Assembly: GCF_000714435.1 (NCBI RefSeq)
Contig: NZ_JJMW01000064.1
Span: 82,316-146,315 of the forward strand
Direction: 5' to 3'
DNA from: Exiguobacterium alkaliphilum 12/1
GTDB lineage: Bacteria; Bacillota; Bacilli; Exiguobacteriales; Exiguobacteriaceae
Length of the DNA: 64,000 nucleotides
The notes beneath the pieces are model-generated. The model saw only the letters and a list, made by a program, of their open reading frames with translations, ran no database searches and had not been told where the DNA came from. A program made the translations under genes and the position numbers. Shown here piece after piece: positions 34,019 to 42,843 of this stretch (position 1 is its first letter; every line of letters starts with the position of its first letter).

Positions 34019-34834
34019 GTGAAGAAAACTTGGTTGCTCGTCGCGGTCGCGGCATTGCTCATCGTCGTGGCAGCGTGTGGGAAAGAAGAAGAGAATGCGA
34101 GTGATGTGGACGGGAACACGTCGACACCACCTGCCTTGTTGACGCTTGAGACGGATGCGAATTACGATGCGGCCGCGAAGCAGTTGGTCGTCCGTGTGTC
34201 GATGACGAACCCGAACGACGTGCCGGTGAACGTGACGTTCAACTCGTCGCAACGTTTCCAATTGATGGTCATGAACGGGGAGACGACGGTATTCGATTAC
34301 GGTAGCGAGTACATGTTCACGGAATCGATCATTGAAGAGACGTGGGAAGCCGGCGAAACGAAAGTGTTCGACGAGACGTTCCCGCTCGACCTAGCGACAG
34401 GGGACTACACGGCCGACTTTGTCGGTCTCGGGCAAGTCGAAGGCGCTCCGGAAATGGCGGTGACCGACCAAACGCGGTTCACGGTCGAGGCGACTGAAGC
34501 CCCTGCTGAGGAGTCGAGTGAAGAAGCGACCGAAGAAGCGGCCGAAGAGTCGGGCACGGAGACGACCGAGGGTCCGCAAACGGATGGTGATTTCCGTGAC
34601 GTGACAATCAAACGTAACGGCACGTTGATCGAGGTCTCAGGGTTTACGGACGTCGAAGAGTTCGAGTGGAGCATTTCGGACGGACATATGGTGTACGCAG
34701 AAGGTGCGGCGCAAGCTTCGACAGGAGATTTCGTGTTCGGCGCCCTTTTAGATGAAGAGCCGACAGAAGGTCAATCGCTATTCCTTGAATTGCTTCCGAT
34801 TGGCGGAGACGTCACAGCGTTCCGCATCCAATAG
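34019..34834 (+). CDS. Lipoprotein with BsuPI-like domain
   Basis: Secreted lipoprotein of 271 residues. The signal peptide ends in VVAAC with Cys20 as lipid anchor. Residues about 40-150 resemble the BsuPI domain of the B. subtilis intracellular proteinase inhibitor (VRVSMTNPNDVPVNVTFNSS, SEYMFTESI, WEAGETKVFDETF). An acidic Glu/Thr-rich linker (about 158-185) leads to a second unrecognised C-terminal domain. GTG at 34019 is preferred, with GAGGAG 9 bases upstream. Role as a surface protease inhibitor is inference. Confidence 0.8.
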   Translation: MKKTWLLVAVAALLIVVAACGKEEENASDVDGNTSTPPALLTLETDANYDAAAKQLVVRVSMTNPNDVPVNVTFNSSQRFQLMVMNGETTVFDYGSEYMFTESIIEETWEAGETKVFDETFPLDLATGDYTADFVGLGQVEGAPEMAVTDQTRFTVEATEAPAEESSEEATEEAAEESGTETTEGPQTDGDFRDVTIKRNGTLIEVSGFTDVEEFEWSISDGHMVYAEGAAQASTGDFVFGALLDEEPTEGQSLFLELLPIGGDVTAFRIQ

Positions 34835-34843
34835 CGAATCATG

Positions 34844-34870
34844 AGACGGGAACCGAGGTTTCCGTCTTTT
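34844..34870 (+). terminator. Terminator of the BsuPI-like lipoprotein gene
   Basis: AGACGG / CCGTCT stem with inner GAACC / GGTTT pairing, followed by TTTT. Confidence 0.8.
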
Positions 34871-34956
34871 TGATATGGGAATGAAAGAAGTTGACGATAA
34901 GGTTTCATTGTCAGACAATGAGACAAACGAACTGATGATGAGGGAGGAAACCATTG

Positions 34957-35769
34957 ATGCAACAACATATTATCGAATCCACACACGTAGTACCGAACAT
35001 CGACCCGGCTGAGGAAGTGCGCCGACGAATCGACTTTTTAAAGGCTTACGTCAGACGGGCCGGAGCGAAAGGCCTCGTGCTCGGCATCTCGGGAGGCCAA
35101 GATTCGACGCTTGCCGGAAAACTTTGTCAGCTCGCGATGGAAGAACTACGTCAGGACGGCGGCGATTATACGTTCTATGCGGTACGTCTCCCATATGGCG
35201 AGCAACATGACGAAGACGATGCGCAACGGGCCATCGAGTTCATCCGTCCGGACAATGTGTTCACGGTCAATATCAAACCGGCCGTCGACGCCTCGGTCGC
35301 CTCGTTCCAACAGGCGACCGGATTTGAACTCGGTGATTTCCATAAAGGGAACACGAAAGCGCGCGAACGGATGAAAGTTCAATACGACATCGCGGCGACG
35401 TTCGGGGCGCTCGTCGTCGGTACCGACCATGCGGCCGAGTACGTGACGGGCTTTTATACGAAACATGGCGACGGCGCCTGTGATTTGACACCGCTCACGG
35501 GGCTGAACAAACGGCAAGGCAAAGCGCTGTTGCACGAGCTCGAGGCACACGAGAGCTTGATTTACAAAGTGCCGACAGCCGACCTAGAAGACGACAAACC
35601 GGGTCTCCCGGACGAAGTCGCACTCGGCATGACCTATGATGAACTCGACGACTATCTCGAAGGGAAAGACGTCGATGCGGCCATCAAAGAGCGGATCGAG
35701 ACGATTTTCAAGCGGGCACGTCACAAGCACCATATGCCGGCCTCGCTCTATGACGAGTGGTGGCAGTGA
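34957..35769 (+). CDS. nadE: NH3-dependent NAD+ synthetase
   Basis: Converts nicotinic acid adenine dinucleotide to NAD with ATP and ammonia in the cytoplasm. The 270-residue protein has the PP-loop SGGQDST and the family segments FHKGNTKARERM, VVGTDHAAEY and TPLTGLNKRQGK. No glutaminase domain is attached. ATG at MQQHII follows AGGGAGG; an in-frame TTG just upstream is unlikely. It complements nadK elsewhere in the window but is not linked to it. Confidence 0.94.
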   Translation: MQQHIIESTHVVPNIDPAEEVRRRIDFLKAYVRRAGAKGLVLGISGGQDSTLAGKLCQLAMEELRQDGGDYTFYAVRLPYGEQHDEDDAQRAIEFIRPDNVFTVNIKPAVDASVASFQQATGFELGDFHKGNTKARERMKVQYDIAATFGALVVGTDHAAEYVTGFYTKHGDGACDLTPLTGLNKRQGKALLHELEAHESLIYKVPTADLEDDKPGLPDEVALGMTYDELDDYLEGKDVDAAIKERIETIFKRARHKHHMPASLYDEWWQ

Positions 35770-35772
35770 TTG

Positions 35773-35810
35773 AAAAGAAGCGTCGGCCCCACAGGGCCAA
35801 CGCTTCTTTT
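35773..35810. terminator. Bidirectional terminator between nadE and bdbC
   Basis: AAAAGAAGCGT-GGCC / GGCC-ACGCTTCTTTT with T tracts on both strands. Confidence 0.9.
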
Positions 35811-35816
35811 CCTGAA

Positions 35817-36203
35817 TTATCGCTTACGAAACGGGACGAACTGAATGAGCAAGATGAGTGTGAAGGCGATTAGGCTCATGAGCGGAATCGTGACGAATCC
35901 GAAATAGTTGACCCAGCGAATGAGGCAATCATTGCTGCAAAACGCATCTCCGTTCGGGATACGCTCGAGGATGACATGATAGAGGGCGATGGCCCATCCC
36001 GTTCCCGCCATGAGGCCGACGAACAATCGGTTGACGGAACGGTTCGTGAACATGATGGTCATATAATAAATCGCGAGCGGATACATAAATATGCGTTGGA
36101 ACCAACATAACTTGCACGGCAAGTAAAGCATGACTTCAGAAAAGTAAAGACTGCCGAGCGTCGCAATCGTGGCGACGATAAAGGCAAAATGGTGACGTTG
36201 CAT
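35817..36203 (-). CDS. bdbC: Disulfide bond formation protein, DsbB/BdbC family
   Basis: Membrane quinone-dependent oxidase that reoxidises a thiol-disulfide oxidoreductase outside the cell. The 128-residue protein has four membrane helices and two cysteine pairs: PCKLC in the first external loop and CSNDC in the second. AGGAGG lies 7 bases before the second of two adjacent ATGs; the first is also possible. It is divergent from ccpC with about 100 bases between. No DsbA-type partner is adjacent. Confidence 0.9.
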   Translation of the reverse strand: MQRHHFAFIVATIATLGSLYFSEVMLYLPCKLCWFQRIFMYPLAIYYMTIMFTNRSVNRLFVGLMAGTGWAIALYHVILERIPNGDAFCSNDCLIRWVNYFGFVTIPLMSLIAFTLILLIQFVPFRKR

Positions 36204-36312
36204 CATTGTTCCTCCTGACAACTCAAAAAATTGATTAAACATGATATGATACAGTGAAGCAATAACGTATCCAGTATACAGGTTTCGAAACGATAGAGAA
36301 ATAGGTGACGTC

Positions 36313-37191
36313 ATGCAAGTATCAGAAGTGGAAGTGTTAATCGTCCTCGCCGAGGAATTGAATATGCGTAAAGCCGCAGAACGACTTTTCGTGTCGCAAC
36401 CGGCGCTCAGTCAACGGCTCGTCACGATCGAGCATCAGTGGGGAAAGAAAATTTTTGTCCGCTCGACCCGCGGACTCGCCCTCACCCCGGACGGTGAGAA
36501 GATTATCGACTTTGCCAAAAAGATGTATAGCGAAGAGCAGGAGCTTCGCGGAGAGTTGACGGCGAAGCAAGGTGAGGTGTATGGTACGTTAAAGATTGCC
36601 GTCGCCTCGATTATGGGGCAGTATTGGTTGCCGCGCGTCTTGAAGCGTTTCGTTGAGCGCTATCCATCGGTCCGTGTCAAGTTGGTGACCGGTTGGTCGA
36701 GCGAGATGATGCGCTATATGTTAGAAGAAAATTTTCATATCGGCATCATCCGTGGCAATCCGGATTGGCGAGGCGAGAAGATGCGTTTGTTCTCGGATTC
36801 GCTCCACCTCGTCGATTTGAAGATGACGGATTTAAAACAGTTGAAGAATAACGAGCGTTCGTTCATCCAGTTCAAGAGCGACTCGACGTATTATCAAGAG
36901 ATACTCGAATGGTGGCAAGAACGGTTCTCGAGCCCGCCGATGACGACGCTCGTCGTCGACCAAATCGAGACGTGTAAACAGATGGCGCTCCATGGGATTG
37001 GCTTTGCGATTTTGCCCGAGTCGACGATTCGGGATGTCGAGTCGATTCATAAGATCCCGCTCACGTCGTCGAACGGGACACCGCTCGTGCGGGACACGTG
37101 GATGCTGTCGACCGAGTCGATGCTTGAATTGGCACAAGTGCGGGCGTTTTGGGAAGTTGTTGAAGAAATGACGAAGGAGAGTGTGGAATGA
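36313..37191 (+). CDS. ccpC: LysR-type regulator CcpC
   Basis: LysR-family DNA-binding regulator, 292 residues, closely resembling CcpC, the citrate-responsive repressor of TCA-cycle genes in Bacillus. The N-terminal helix-turn-helix is VLAEELNMRKAAERLFVSQP with PALSQRL following; the rest is the effector domain. In B. subtilis ccpC lies just upstream of dapH and dapL. Here its stop overlaps the start of the dapL-like gene (ATGA), with dapH missing. Confidence 0.88.
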   Translation: MQVSEVEVLIVLAEELNMRKAAERLFVSQPALSQRLVTIEHQWGKKIFVRSTRGLALTPDGEKIIDFAKKMYSEEQELRGELTAKQGEVYGTLKIAVASIMGQYWLPRVLKRFVERYPSVRVKLVTGWSSEMMRYMLEENFHIGIIRGNPDWRGEKMRLFSDSLHLVDLKMTDLKQLKNNERSFIQFKSDSTYYQEILEWWQERFSSPPMTTLVVDQIETCKQMALHGIGFAILPESTIRDVESIHKIPLTSSNGTPLVRDTWMLSTESMLELAQVRAFWEVVEEMTKESVE

Positions 37192-38309
37192 GTTGGGCGA
37201 TTGAAGCAAGAAGGCAGTTACATTTGATTCCAGAACGAGGGTATGAAGAGTTCAAGACGCAAGCGACGCTCGAGCAGTTGATTCGCTCGCTCGAGTCGCC
37301 GCGGGTGCACATCTCGCATTGGCGCACCGGCCTGTTCGTCCGTGTCGACGGACTTGTCGGCGACAAGACGATCGGTTATCGGGCCGATATGGACGGTCTG
37401 CCAATCACGGAAGAGACCGGTCTCGAGTTCGCCTCGCTCCATGAAGGGATGATGCATGCGTGTGGCCATGACGTGCACATGGCGATCGCGCTCGGTCTCA
37501 TTAAACGCTCGGTCGAGGAACCGCTCGACCATAACCTCGTCATCTTCTTCCAACCGGCCGAGGAAGGGCCGGGCGGTGCCGAGCCGATGGCGATGTCAGA
37601 GCTGTTTTATCATTTCCGCCCTGATGCGATGTTTGGACTTCACGTCGCTCCGGAGTACCCGGTCGGCATGGTCGCTTCGCGTCCAGGCGTGTTGTTTGCG
37701 AGCGCACGTGAGCTTCACATGACGATTCACGGAAAAGGCGGGCACGGGGCGTTCCCGCATGCCGGCATCGACGCGGTCATCGTGCAAGCGGCGCTCATCA
37801 TGCAATTACAGACGGTCGTCTCGCGCAACATCGACCCGATGGGCAGTGCCGTCGTCAGCATCGGTAAAGTCGTGGCCGGTACGAAAGAGAATATTATCGC
37901 CGACACAGCGAAACTCGATGGGACGATTCGGGCGCTGTCGGACAAAGAGATGGTCGTCCTCGAACGACGTATCCGTCAAATCATCGCCGGTGTCGAGATG
38001 ACGTATAACGTTCACATCGACCTCGAGTTCGGCAACCGGTATCACGAGGTCGTCAACGACGAGCGTTACTTGTATCAGTTCGAAGAGGCGGTCGAGGAGA
38101 TTGGCTATTCGTACAAGACGTGCGTGCCGGCCATGACGGGAGAAGATTTCGGGTACATGCTCAAACAAGTTCCCGGGTTTATGGTATGGCTCGGTGTGAA
38201 CGACATGGGGTCCGGGTTGCATCAATCGACGCTCAACCCAGATGAGCGGGCCATCGATGTCGCCATCGACTTGTTCGACCACTATTTCCGGACGGTCACG
38301 ATTTTATAA
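37188..38309 (+). CDS. dapL: N-acetyldiaminopimelate deacetylase
   Basis: M20-family metallohydrolase, 373 residues, that removes acetyl from N-acetyl-LL-diaminopimelate in the acetylase branch of lysine and cell-wall synthesis. Metal ligands are visible in MHACGHDVHM, FQPAEEGPGGAE and LHQSTLN. GAAGGAGAG precedes the ATG. The overlap with ccpC indicates coupled translation. The acetyltransferase DapH is not encoded in this window. Confidence 0.87.
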   Translation: MSWAIEARRQLHLIPERGYEEFKTQATLEQLIRSLESPRVHISHWRTGLFVRVDGLVGDKTIGYRADMDGLPITEETGLEFASLHEGMMHACGHDVHMAIALGLIKRSVEEPLDHNLVIFFQPAEEGPGGAEPMAMSELFYHFRPDAMFGLHVAPEYPVGMVASRPGVLFASARELHMTIHGKGGHGAFPHAGIDAVIVQAALIMQLQTVVSRNIDPMGSAVVSIGKVVAGTKENIIADTAKLDGTIRALSDKEMVVLERRIRQIIAGVEMTYNVHIDLEFGNRYHEVVNDERYLYQFEEAVEEIGYSYKTCVPAMTGEDFGYMLKQVPGFMVWLGVNDMGSGLHQSTLNPDERAIDVAIDLFDHYFRTVTIL

Positions 38310-38337
38310 TCGCCTTGAACCCCATTCATATATCGAG

Positions 38338-38379
38338 AAAGACGAACCATTTCGCTAAGACGATCGGTTCGTCTTTTTT
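38338..38379 (+). terminator. Terminator of ccpC-dapL
   Basis: AAAGACGAACC / GGTTCGTCTTT with a 15-base loop, followed by TTTT. Confidence 0.85.
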
Positions 38380-38461
38380 GTTGGAAATGTGTGAAATCAT
38401 GCTTTCGATATGCAGAAAGCGGGAATTCATTATGATTGTAAAGCGACGATTTTGTTAAGAT

Positions 38462-38530
38462 TGCTCAAATGTGAACATTTTGCGAACTTGAGCATTGAGA
38501 CATTACAGCGCCATATAAAATCTTTATGAT
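38462..38530 (+). promoter_or_regulatory. cydAB control region: inverted repeat and possible promoter
   Basis: The 306-base gap before cydA holds the dapL terminator, then TGCTCAA-N19-TTGAGCA (38462-38494) whose loop contains the repeated GAAC units of ATGTGAACATTTTGCGAAC. Just downstream, TTACAG (38503-38508) and TATGAT (38525-38530) are 16 bases apart. The TGTGAA half resembles a Rex half-site. No gene is seen in the gap. Confidence 0.45.
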
Positions 38531-38615
38531 AAGGTTATCCAATGGAAATCATCATTGATTTGGCGTTTCAGGCAACGGTTTGAAGCGATAGAGAGAGATA
38601 GGAGGGTATCAATAG

Positions 38616-40004
38616 ATGTTTCAAGATCCTGTCCTGATGAGTCGAGCGTTAACGGCACTCACGCTGGGCTTCCACGTGATTTTTGCCACACTCGGCGTCG
38701 GGGTTCCACTTTTAATTTTATTGGCTGAATTTTTAGGGATTAAAAAGAAAGATCCAAAATACACACTCATGGCCCGACGGTGGTCACGAGGGTATGTCGT
38801 GACCGTAGCGGTCGGTGTTGTCACAGGGACGGCCATCGGGCTGCAATTATCCCTATTGTGGCCGAACTTGATGCGCGTGGCCGGTCAGACGATTGCGCTC
38901 CCGCTATTCATGGAGACGTTCGCGTTCTTCTTTGAAGCCATCTTCCTCGGTATTTATTTGTACACGTGGGACCGCTTTAAAAACCCATGGCATCATATGC
39001 TCGTCGGGATTCCCGTCGCGGTCGGGGCATTGTTCTCCGGTTTCTTCATTACAACGGTGAACAGTTTCATGAACCAACCGGTCGGGTTTGATATCATCGA
39101 CGGACGACTTGCGAACGTGAGTCCGATTGAGGCGATGTTCAGTCCGGCCATGCCGACGAAGATGTCGCACGTGCTCACGTCGGCCATTTTGACGTCTGCG
39201 TTCATTTTGGCGGCAATCGCTGCGGTGCAACTTCTCCGTAGCCATCGCAACCAGCTCGACCAAGCGACGATCGCCTACCATAAGCGCGGGCTTCGCTTGA
39301 CGATGACGGTCGCGTTGATCTTCGCGATTGCGACAGCGCTCGTCGGTGACTTCTCTGGTAAATATTTGGCGAAGTATCAGCCGGACAAATTGGCGGCTGC
39401 GGAATGGCACTTTGAGACGTCGTCTGAGGCCGAGCTCATTTTAGGGGGCTGGCTCGAAGATGACGGACAAGGTGGATACGAAGTGCGCGGGGCCATCAAG
39501 ATTCCGTATGCGCTCTCGATTTTAGCCGGTGGTGTCCCGGACTATGAAGTGACGGGATTGAACGAGTTCGCGCAAGAGGACCAACCGCCGCTCTTTGTTC
39601 ACTATCTGTTCGATGCGATGGTCGGGATTGGGATGCTCTTGGCACTCATTTCGTTCCTGTTCGTGCTCGGACGGTATATTAAACGCTTGAATCAATTCAG
39701 TAAACCGATGCTCATCGCCATCGCAGCCGGTGGTCCGCTCGCGATGATGGCCATCGAATTTGGTTGGTTCTTCGCCGAATTCGGTCGTCAGCCTTGGGCG
39801 CTGTATGAACTTATGCGCACGAGTGAAGCGGCGACGACGTCGGCGAACGTTGGTTGGATGCTTGTCGCTTTCGCGATCCTCTATGCGGTTCTTGGCGTGG
39901 TCACGGTGCTCGTCTTGACGCGTCTGTTCAAGGACAACCCAGTTGGGAAAGAACTAAAACAATCGGAACATCGCGGTGAAGCGATGTTTGCCGATGAAGT
40001 GTGA
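38616..40004 (+). CDS. cydA: Cytochrome bd-type quinol oxidase subunit I
   Basis: Membrane subunit binding hemes b558, b595 and d; oxidises quinol and reduces oxygen to water. The 462-residue protein starts MFQDPVLMSRALTALTLGFH with the conserved His20. It has the short Gram-positive Q-loop (QPDKLAAAEWHFETS) and the GRQPW motif. The sequence looks closer to the B. subtilis YthA type than to CydA, which is a family-level impression. GATAGGAGG precedes the ATG. cydB follows after 14 bases; no cydCD genes are adjacent. Confidence 0.92.
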   Translation: MFQDPVLMSRALTALTLGFHVIFATLGVGVPLLILLAEFLGIKKKDPKYTLMARRWSRGYVVTVAVGVVTGTAIGLQLSLLWPNLMRVAGQTIALPLFMETFAFFFEAIFLGIYLYTWDRFKNPWHHMLVGIPVAVGALFSGFFITTVNSFMNQPVGFDIIDGRLANVSPIEAMFSPAMPTKMSHVLTSAILTSAFILAAIAAVQLLRSHRNQLDQATIAYHKRGLRLTMTVALIFAIATALVGDFSGKYLAKYQPDKLAAAEWHFETSSEAELILGGWLEDDGQGGYEVRGAIKIPYALSILAGGVPDYEVTGLNEFAQEDQPPLFVHYLFDAMVGIGMLLALISFLFVLGRYIKRLNQFSKPMLIAIAAGGPLAMMAIEFGWFFAEFGRQPWALYELMRTSEAATTSANVGWMLVAFAILYAVLGVVTVLVLTRLFKDNPVGKELKQSEHRGEAMFADEV

Positions 40005-40018
40005 TCGGAGGGTATGAC

Positions 40019-41050
40019 ATGGAGATTCAAGAATTAGGGATTGCCGTCTTATGGACGTTCTTGTACGGTTATCTCATTGTCGCATCGATTGATTTCGGTG
40101 CTGGCTTCTTCGCTTTCTATAGCAAGTACACGAAGCGAGACCATATGGTCAACCGTCTGATTGCACGGTATTTATCGCCGACGTGGGAAGTGACGAACGT
40201 GTTTTTTGTCTTCTTCTTCGTCGGGATCGTCGGGTTCTTCCCGGATACGGCCTACTACTACGGGACGGCACTCCTCATCCCGGCCTCGGTCGTGTTGATT
40301 CTTTTGGCGATTCGCGGTAGCTTTTACGCGTTCGCGAACTACGGTTCAAAAGAGAGCACGCTCTATATGTTCTTGTATGGGGCGACCGGTTTGTTGATTC
40401 CGGCCTCGATGTCGACTGTCCTCACAGTCAGTCAAGGCGGGTTCATCAACGAGACGGAGGCTGGCGTCTTTTTCGACGGCATGAAGTTGTTCACGAACTT
40501 CTACTCGTGGACGGTCGTCACGCTCGCCATCGTCTCGGTGCTCTACATCAGTGCGATGTTCCTCTTGTTCTATGCGGATAAAGCCGGGGACAAGACAGCG
40601 ATGGGGCTCGTCCGGAAATGGGCGCTGTTCTGGAGTGTTCCGACCATCATCGCCTCGGGCCTTGTCTTCTTTGGTCTCAAGTCACAAGCGGCTTGGCACT
40701 ATGAGCGGATTTTGGCGGGCAACTGGTGGTGGTTCGCGGTAAGTTTCATCTTCTTCGTCGCAGCGGTCGCGCTCGTCTATTTGAAGCGGAACTACGGAAT
40801 CGCGTTCCTCATGGTCATGGGTCAGTTCTTCATGGCCTGGTTCGGCTACGGATATACGCATTTGCCGTATATCTTGTATCCGTATATTGATATCAACGGA
40901 AGCGTCGTCAACGAGTCGATGGCCATCGCGCTCGTCGTCGTCTTCATTCTAGGTTTGTTACTCCTCGTTCCGGCACTATATTTGTTGCTTCGACTGTTCT
41001 TGTTCGACAACGATTACGTGCGTGGCAAACGTTCGAGCGGCAAAGCGTAA
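40019..41050 (+). CDS. cydB: Cytochrome bd-type quinol oxidase subunit II
   Basis: Second membrane subunit of the bd oxidase, 343 residues with eight to nine membrane helices. The start MEIQELGIAVLWTFLYGYLI and the SPTWEVTNVFFVFFFVG block are typical of the YthB branch. GGAGGG lies 7 bases before the ATG. It is cotranscribed with cydA and ends at a strong terminator. Confidence 0.9.
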   Translation: MEIQELGIAVLWTFLYGYLIVASIDFGAGFFAFYSKYTKRDHMVNRLIARYLSPTWEVTNVFFVFFFVGIVGFFPDTAYYYGTALLIPASVVLILLAIRGSFYAFANYGSKESTLYMFLYGATGLLIPASMSTVLTVSQGGFINETEAGVFFDGMKLFTNFYSWTVVTLAIVSVLYISAMFLLFYADKAGDKTAMGLVRKWALFWSVPTIIASGLVFFGLKSQAAWHYERILAGNWWWFAVSFIFFVAAVALVYLKRNYGIAFLMVMGQFFMAWFGYGYTHLPYILYPYIDINGSVVNESMAIALVVVFILGLLLLVPALYLLLRLFLFDNDYVRGKRSSGKA

Positions 41051-41075
41051 GACCGGGTCTTCCCGGTCTTTTTTT
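41049..41075 (+). terminator. Terminator of cydAB
   Basis: AAGACCGGG / CCCGGTCTT followed by TTTTT. Confidence 0.9.
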
Positions 41076-41157
41076 ATATAGTTTTTTTTTAGTGAATCGG
41101 TTACACTGAACGAAGAATCGAGAACAGAATGCGCGGTTGGAAAGGGATGTATGAATC

Positions 41158-41820
41158 ATGACAGGTGAATTTGCAGTCATCGGGTTAGGACGTTTTGGCG
41201 GGTCGATCGTTCGTGAGTTGTCGGCGAACGGATACGATGTCCTCGCCATCGATGCGGACGAAGAACGCGTCAACGAATTTATGGGATTGGCCACGCACGC
41301 GGTCATCGCCGATACGACAGACGAGAACGTATTGAAGAGTCTCGGAATTCGTAACTTCGAGCATGTCATCGTGGCGATTGGGGAGAATATCCAAGCGTCG
41401 ATTTTGACGACGCTCATCTTGAAAGAGCTCGGCGTTCAAATCATCACGGTAAAAGCGACGAACGACTACCATGAGAAAGTGTTGCGCCGCATCGGGGCCG
41501 ACAATATCGTCCATCCGGAACGTGACATGGGCGTCCGAATCGCCAATGGGTTGATGAGCCAAAGCATTTTGGATTATTTGGAGCTCTCGAACGAACATTC
41601 GATCGTGGAGATCAAGGCCGGCGAGAAGCTGTCGAACAAGTCGCTCATCGACTTGGACCTCCGCGCCAAATACGGCGTCAACATCGTGGCGATTCGCCGT
41701 GACGACGACGTCCTCATCTCGCCGCAAGCAGACGAGATGATTTTGCCGGAAGACATTCTAATCATCATCGGAAAAGATACCGACCTCGACCGACTCGAAC
41801 GTACACTTCGGTCCAGATAA
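41158..41820 (+). CDS. ktrC: Ktr potassium uptake regulatory subunit KtrC
   Basis: Cytoplasmic RCK protein gating a Ktr-type K+ channel; binds ATP/ADP and probably c-di-AMP at its C-terminal domain. The 220-residue product has the Rossmann GLGRFGGS (8-15), and a TrkA-C domain in the last 75 residues. KtrC rather than KtrA is suggested by the conserved position near rnjA. No membrane subunit gene (ktrD) is adjacent. GAAAGGGA lies upstream of the ATG. Confidence 0.88.
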   Translation: MTGEFAVIGLGRFGGSIVRELSANGYDVLAIDADEERVNEFMGLATHAVIADTTDENVLKSLGIRNFEHVIVAIGENIQASILTTLILKELGVQIITVKATNDYHEKVLRRIGADNIVHPERDMGVRIANGLMSQSILDYLELSNEHSIVEIKAGEKLSNKSLIDLDLRAKYGVNIVAIRRDDDVLISPQADEMILPEDILIIIGKDTDLDRLERTLRSR

Positions 41821-41847
41821 AAACGAGAGGCGCGCGCCTCTCGTTTT
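41820..41847. terminator. Bidirectional terminator between ktrC and the HAD gene
   Basis: AAAACGAGAGGCG / CGCCTCTCGTTTT with T tracts on both strands. Confidence 0.92.
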
Positions 41848-41850
41848 GTG

Positions 41851-42627
41851 TTAAATCAAATTCATTTTCTTCAAGCCGTATTCAATCCCGTCGTCGAGGA
41901 TGGACTTCGTCACGTAATCGGCCGCCTCTTTCGCCTCGACGCGTCCGTTGCCCATCGCGATGCCAGTTCCGACGTATTGGAGCATCGCTAAATCGTTCAG
42001 CGCATCACCGAACGCATACGTGTTCTCGAGCCGGTAGCCGTTCGCTTCGATGAAGTGACGAATGCCGTCGGCCTTGCTCGCCCCGCGATTGATGACGTCC
42101 ATCGCGTGCGGGTGCCAGCGGATGAAGTCGAACTCTTCGTAGGCGTTCACGTAATGGTGCTCATCTTCGGGTGTGCAGTATAGGAGCGTCTGGTAGACGT
42201 CTTGTTCTTTATGGAAGTTCGGCGCAAACGAAGGAATCGGCATGTCGAGCTCGCCGAGTGATTGCTCGACGATGGTATCGTTTCGCCGGGTCGCCCCGCC
42301 TCGATGCTGACCGAGATAGACGAGCGTATGATCATTTGAATCGGCATGACTGGTCAAACGCGTCAACGCGCTCGTCGGCAACGTGTTCCGATAGACGACT
42401 TCTCCGTCATGCACGACGATTTGCCCGTTGTAGCAGACGAAGCTATTGATTCCGACTTGCTCGGGAATGTTCGATAACATCGCCGGTCCACGGCCTGTCG
42501 CGATGAACGTCTCGACACCGTTCACCTGTAACTGTTTGATTGCGCGGATGGTCGAGGGCGGGATGTACGTCCCGTCGTGAAGAAGGGTCCCGTCAATGTC
42601 GAAAAAGACAACTTTCTGATCTTCCAT
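41851..42627 (-). CDS. Cof-type HAD hydrolase (YkrA-like)
   Basis: HAD superfamily phosphatase of about 258 residues with a Cof-type C2 cap. Motif I is FFDIDGTLL, motif II ATGRG, motif III Lys in GASKADGI and motif IV GDALNDLAML. Probable substrates are sugar phosphates or FMN-like phosphates. The second of two nearby ATGs fits the GGTGA better; using the first adds two residues. It lies on the opposite strand between ktrC and rnjA. In B. subtilis ykrA is also close to rnjA. Confidence 0.88.
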   Translation of the reverse strand: MEDQKVVFFDIDGTLLHDGTYIPPSTIRAIKQLQVNGVETFIATGRGPAMLSNIPEQVGINSFVCYNGQIVVHDGEVVYRNTLPTSALTRLTSHADSNDHTLVYLGQHRGGATRRNDTIVEQSLGELDMPIPSFAPNFHKEQDVYQTLLYCTPEDEHHYVNAYEEFDFIRWHPHAMDVINRGASKADGIRHFIEANGYRLENTYAFGDALNDLAMLQYVGTGIAMGNGRVEAKEAADYVTKSILDDGIEYGLKKMNLI

Positions 42628-42843
42628 GTTCATTCACCATGCTTTCTCTGTCTGATAATGGTCTTGCTATACTCAAAAGCATAACATGAAATCGCGAAAC
42701 AACCCTCAATCTGACGTCATTAGTGAAATATTGACACAATATGAGCTATAATGAAGAAAGAATCTTACGGAACGTAACCATACTGCGAGAATCACTTATG
42801 TTTCACATAGATGAAATCAACTATTTTAGTAAGGAGAGATTAA

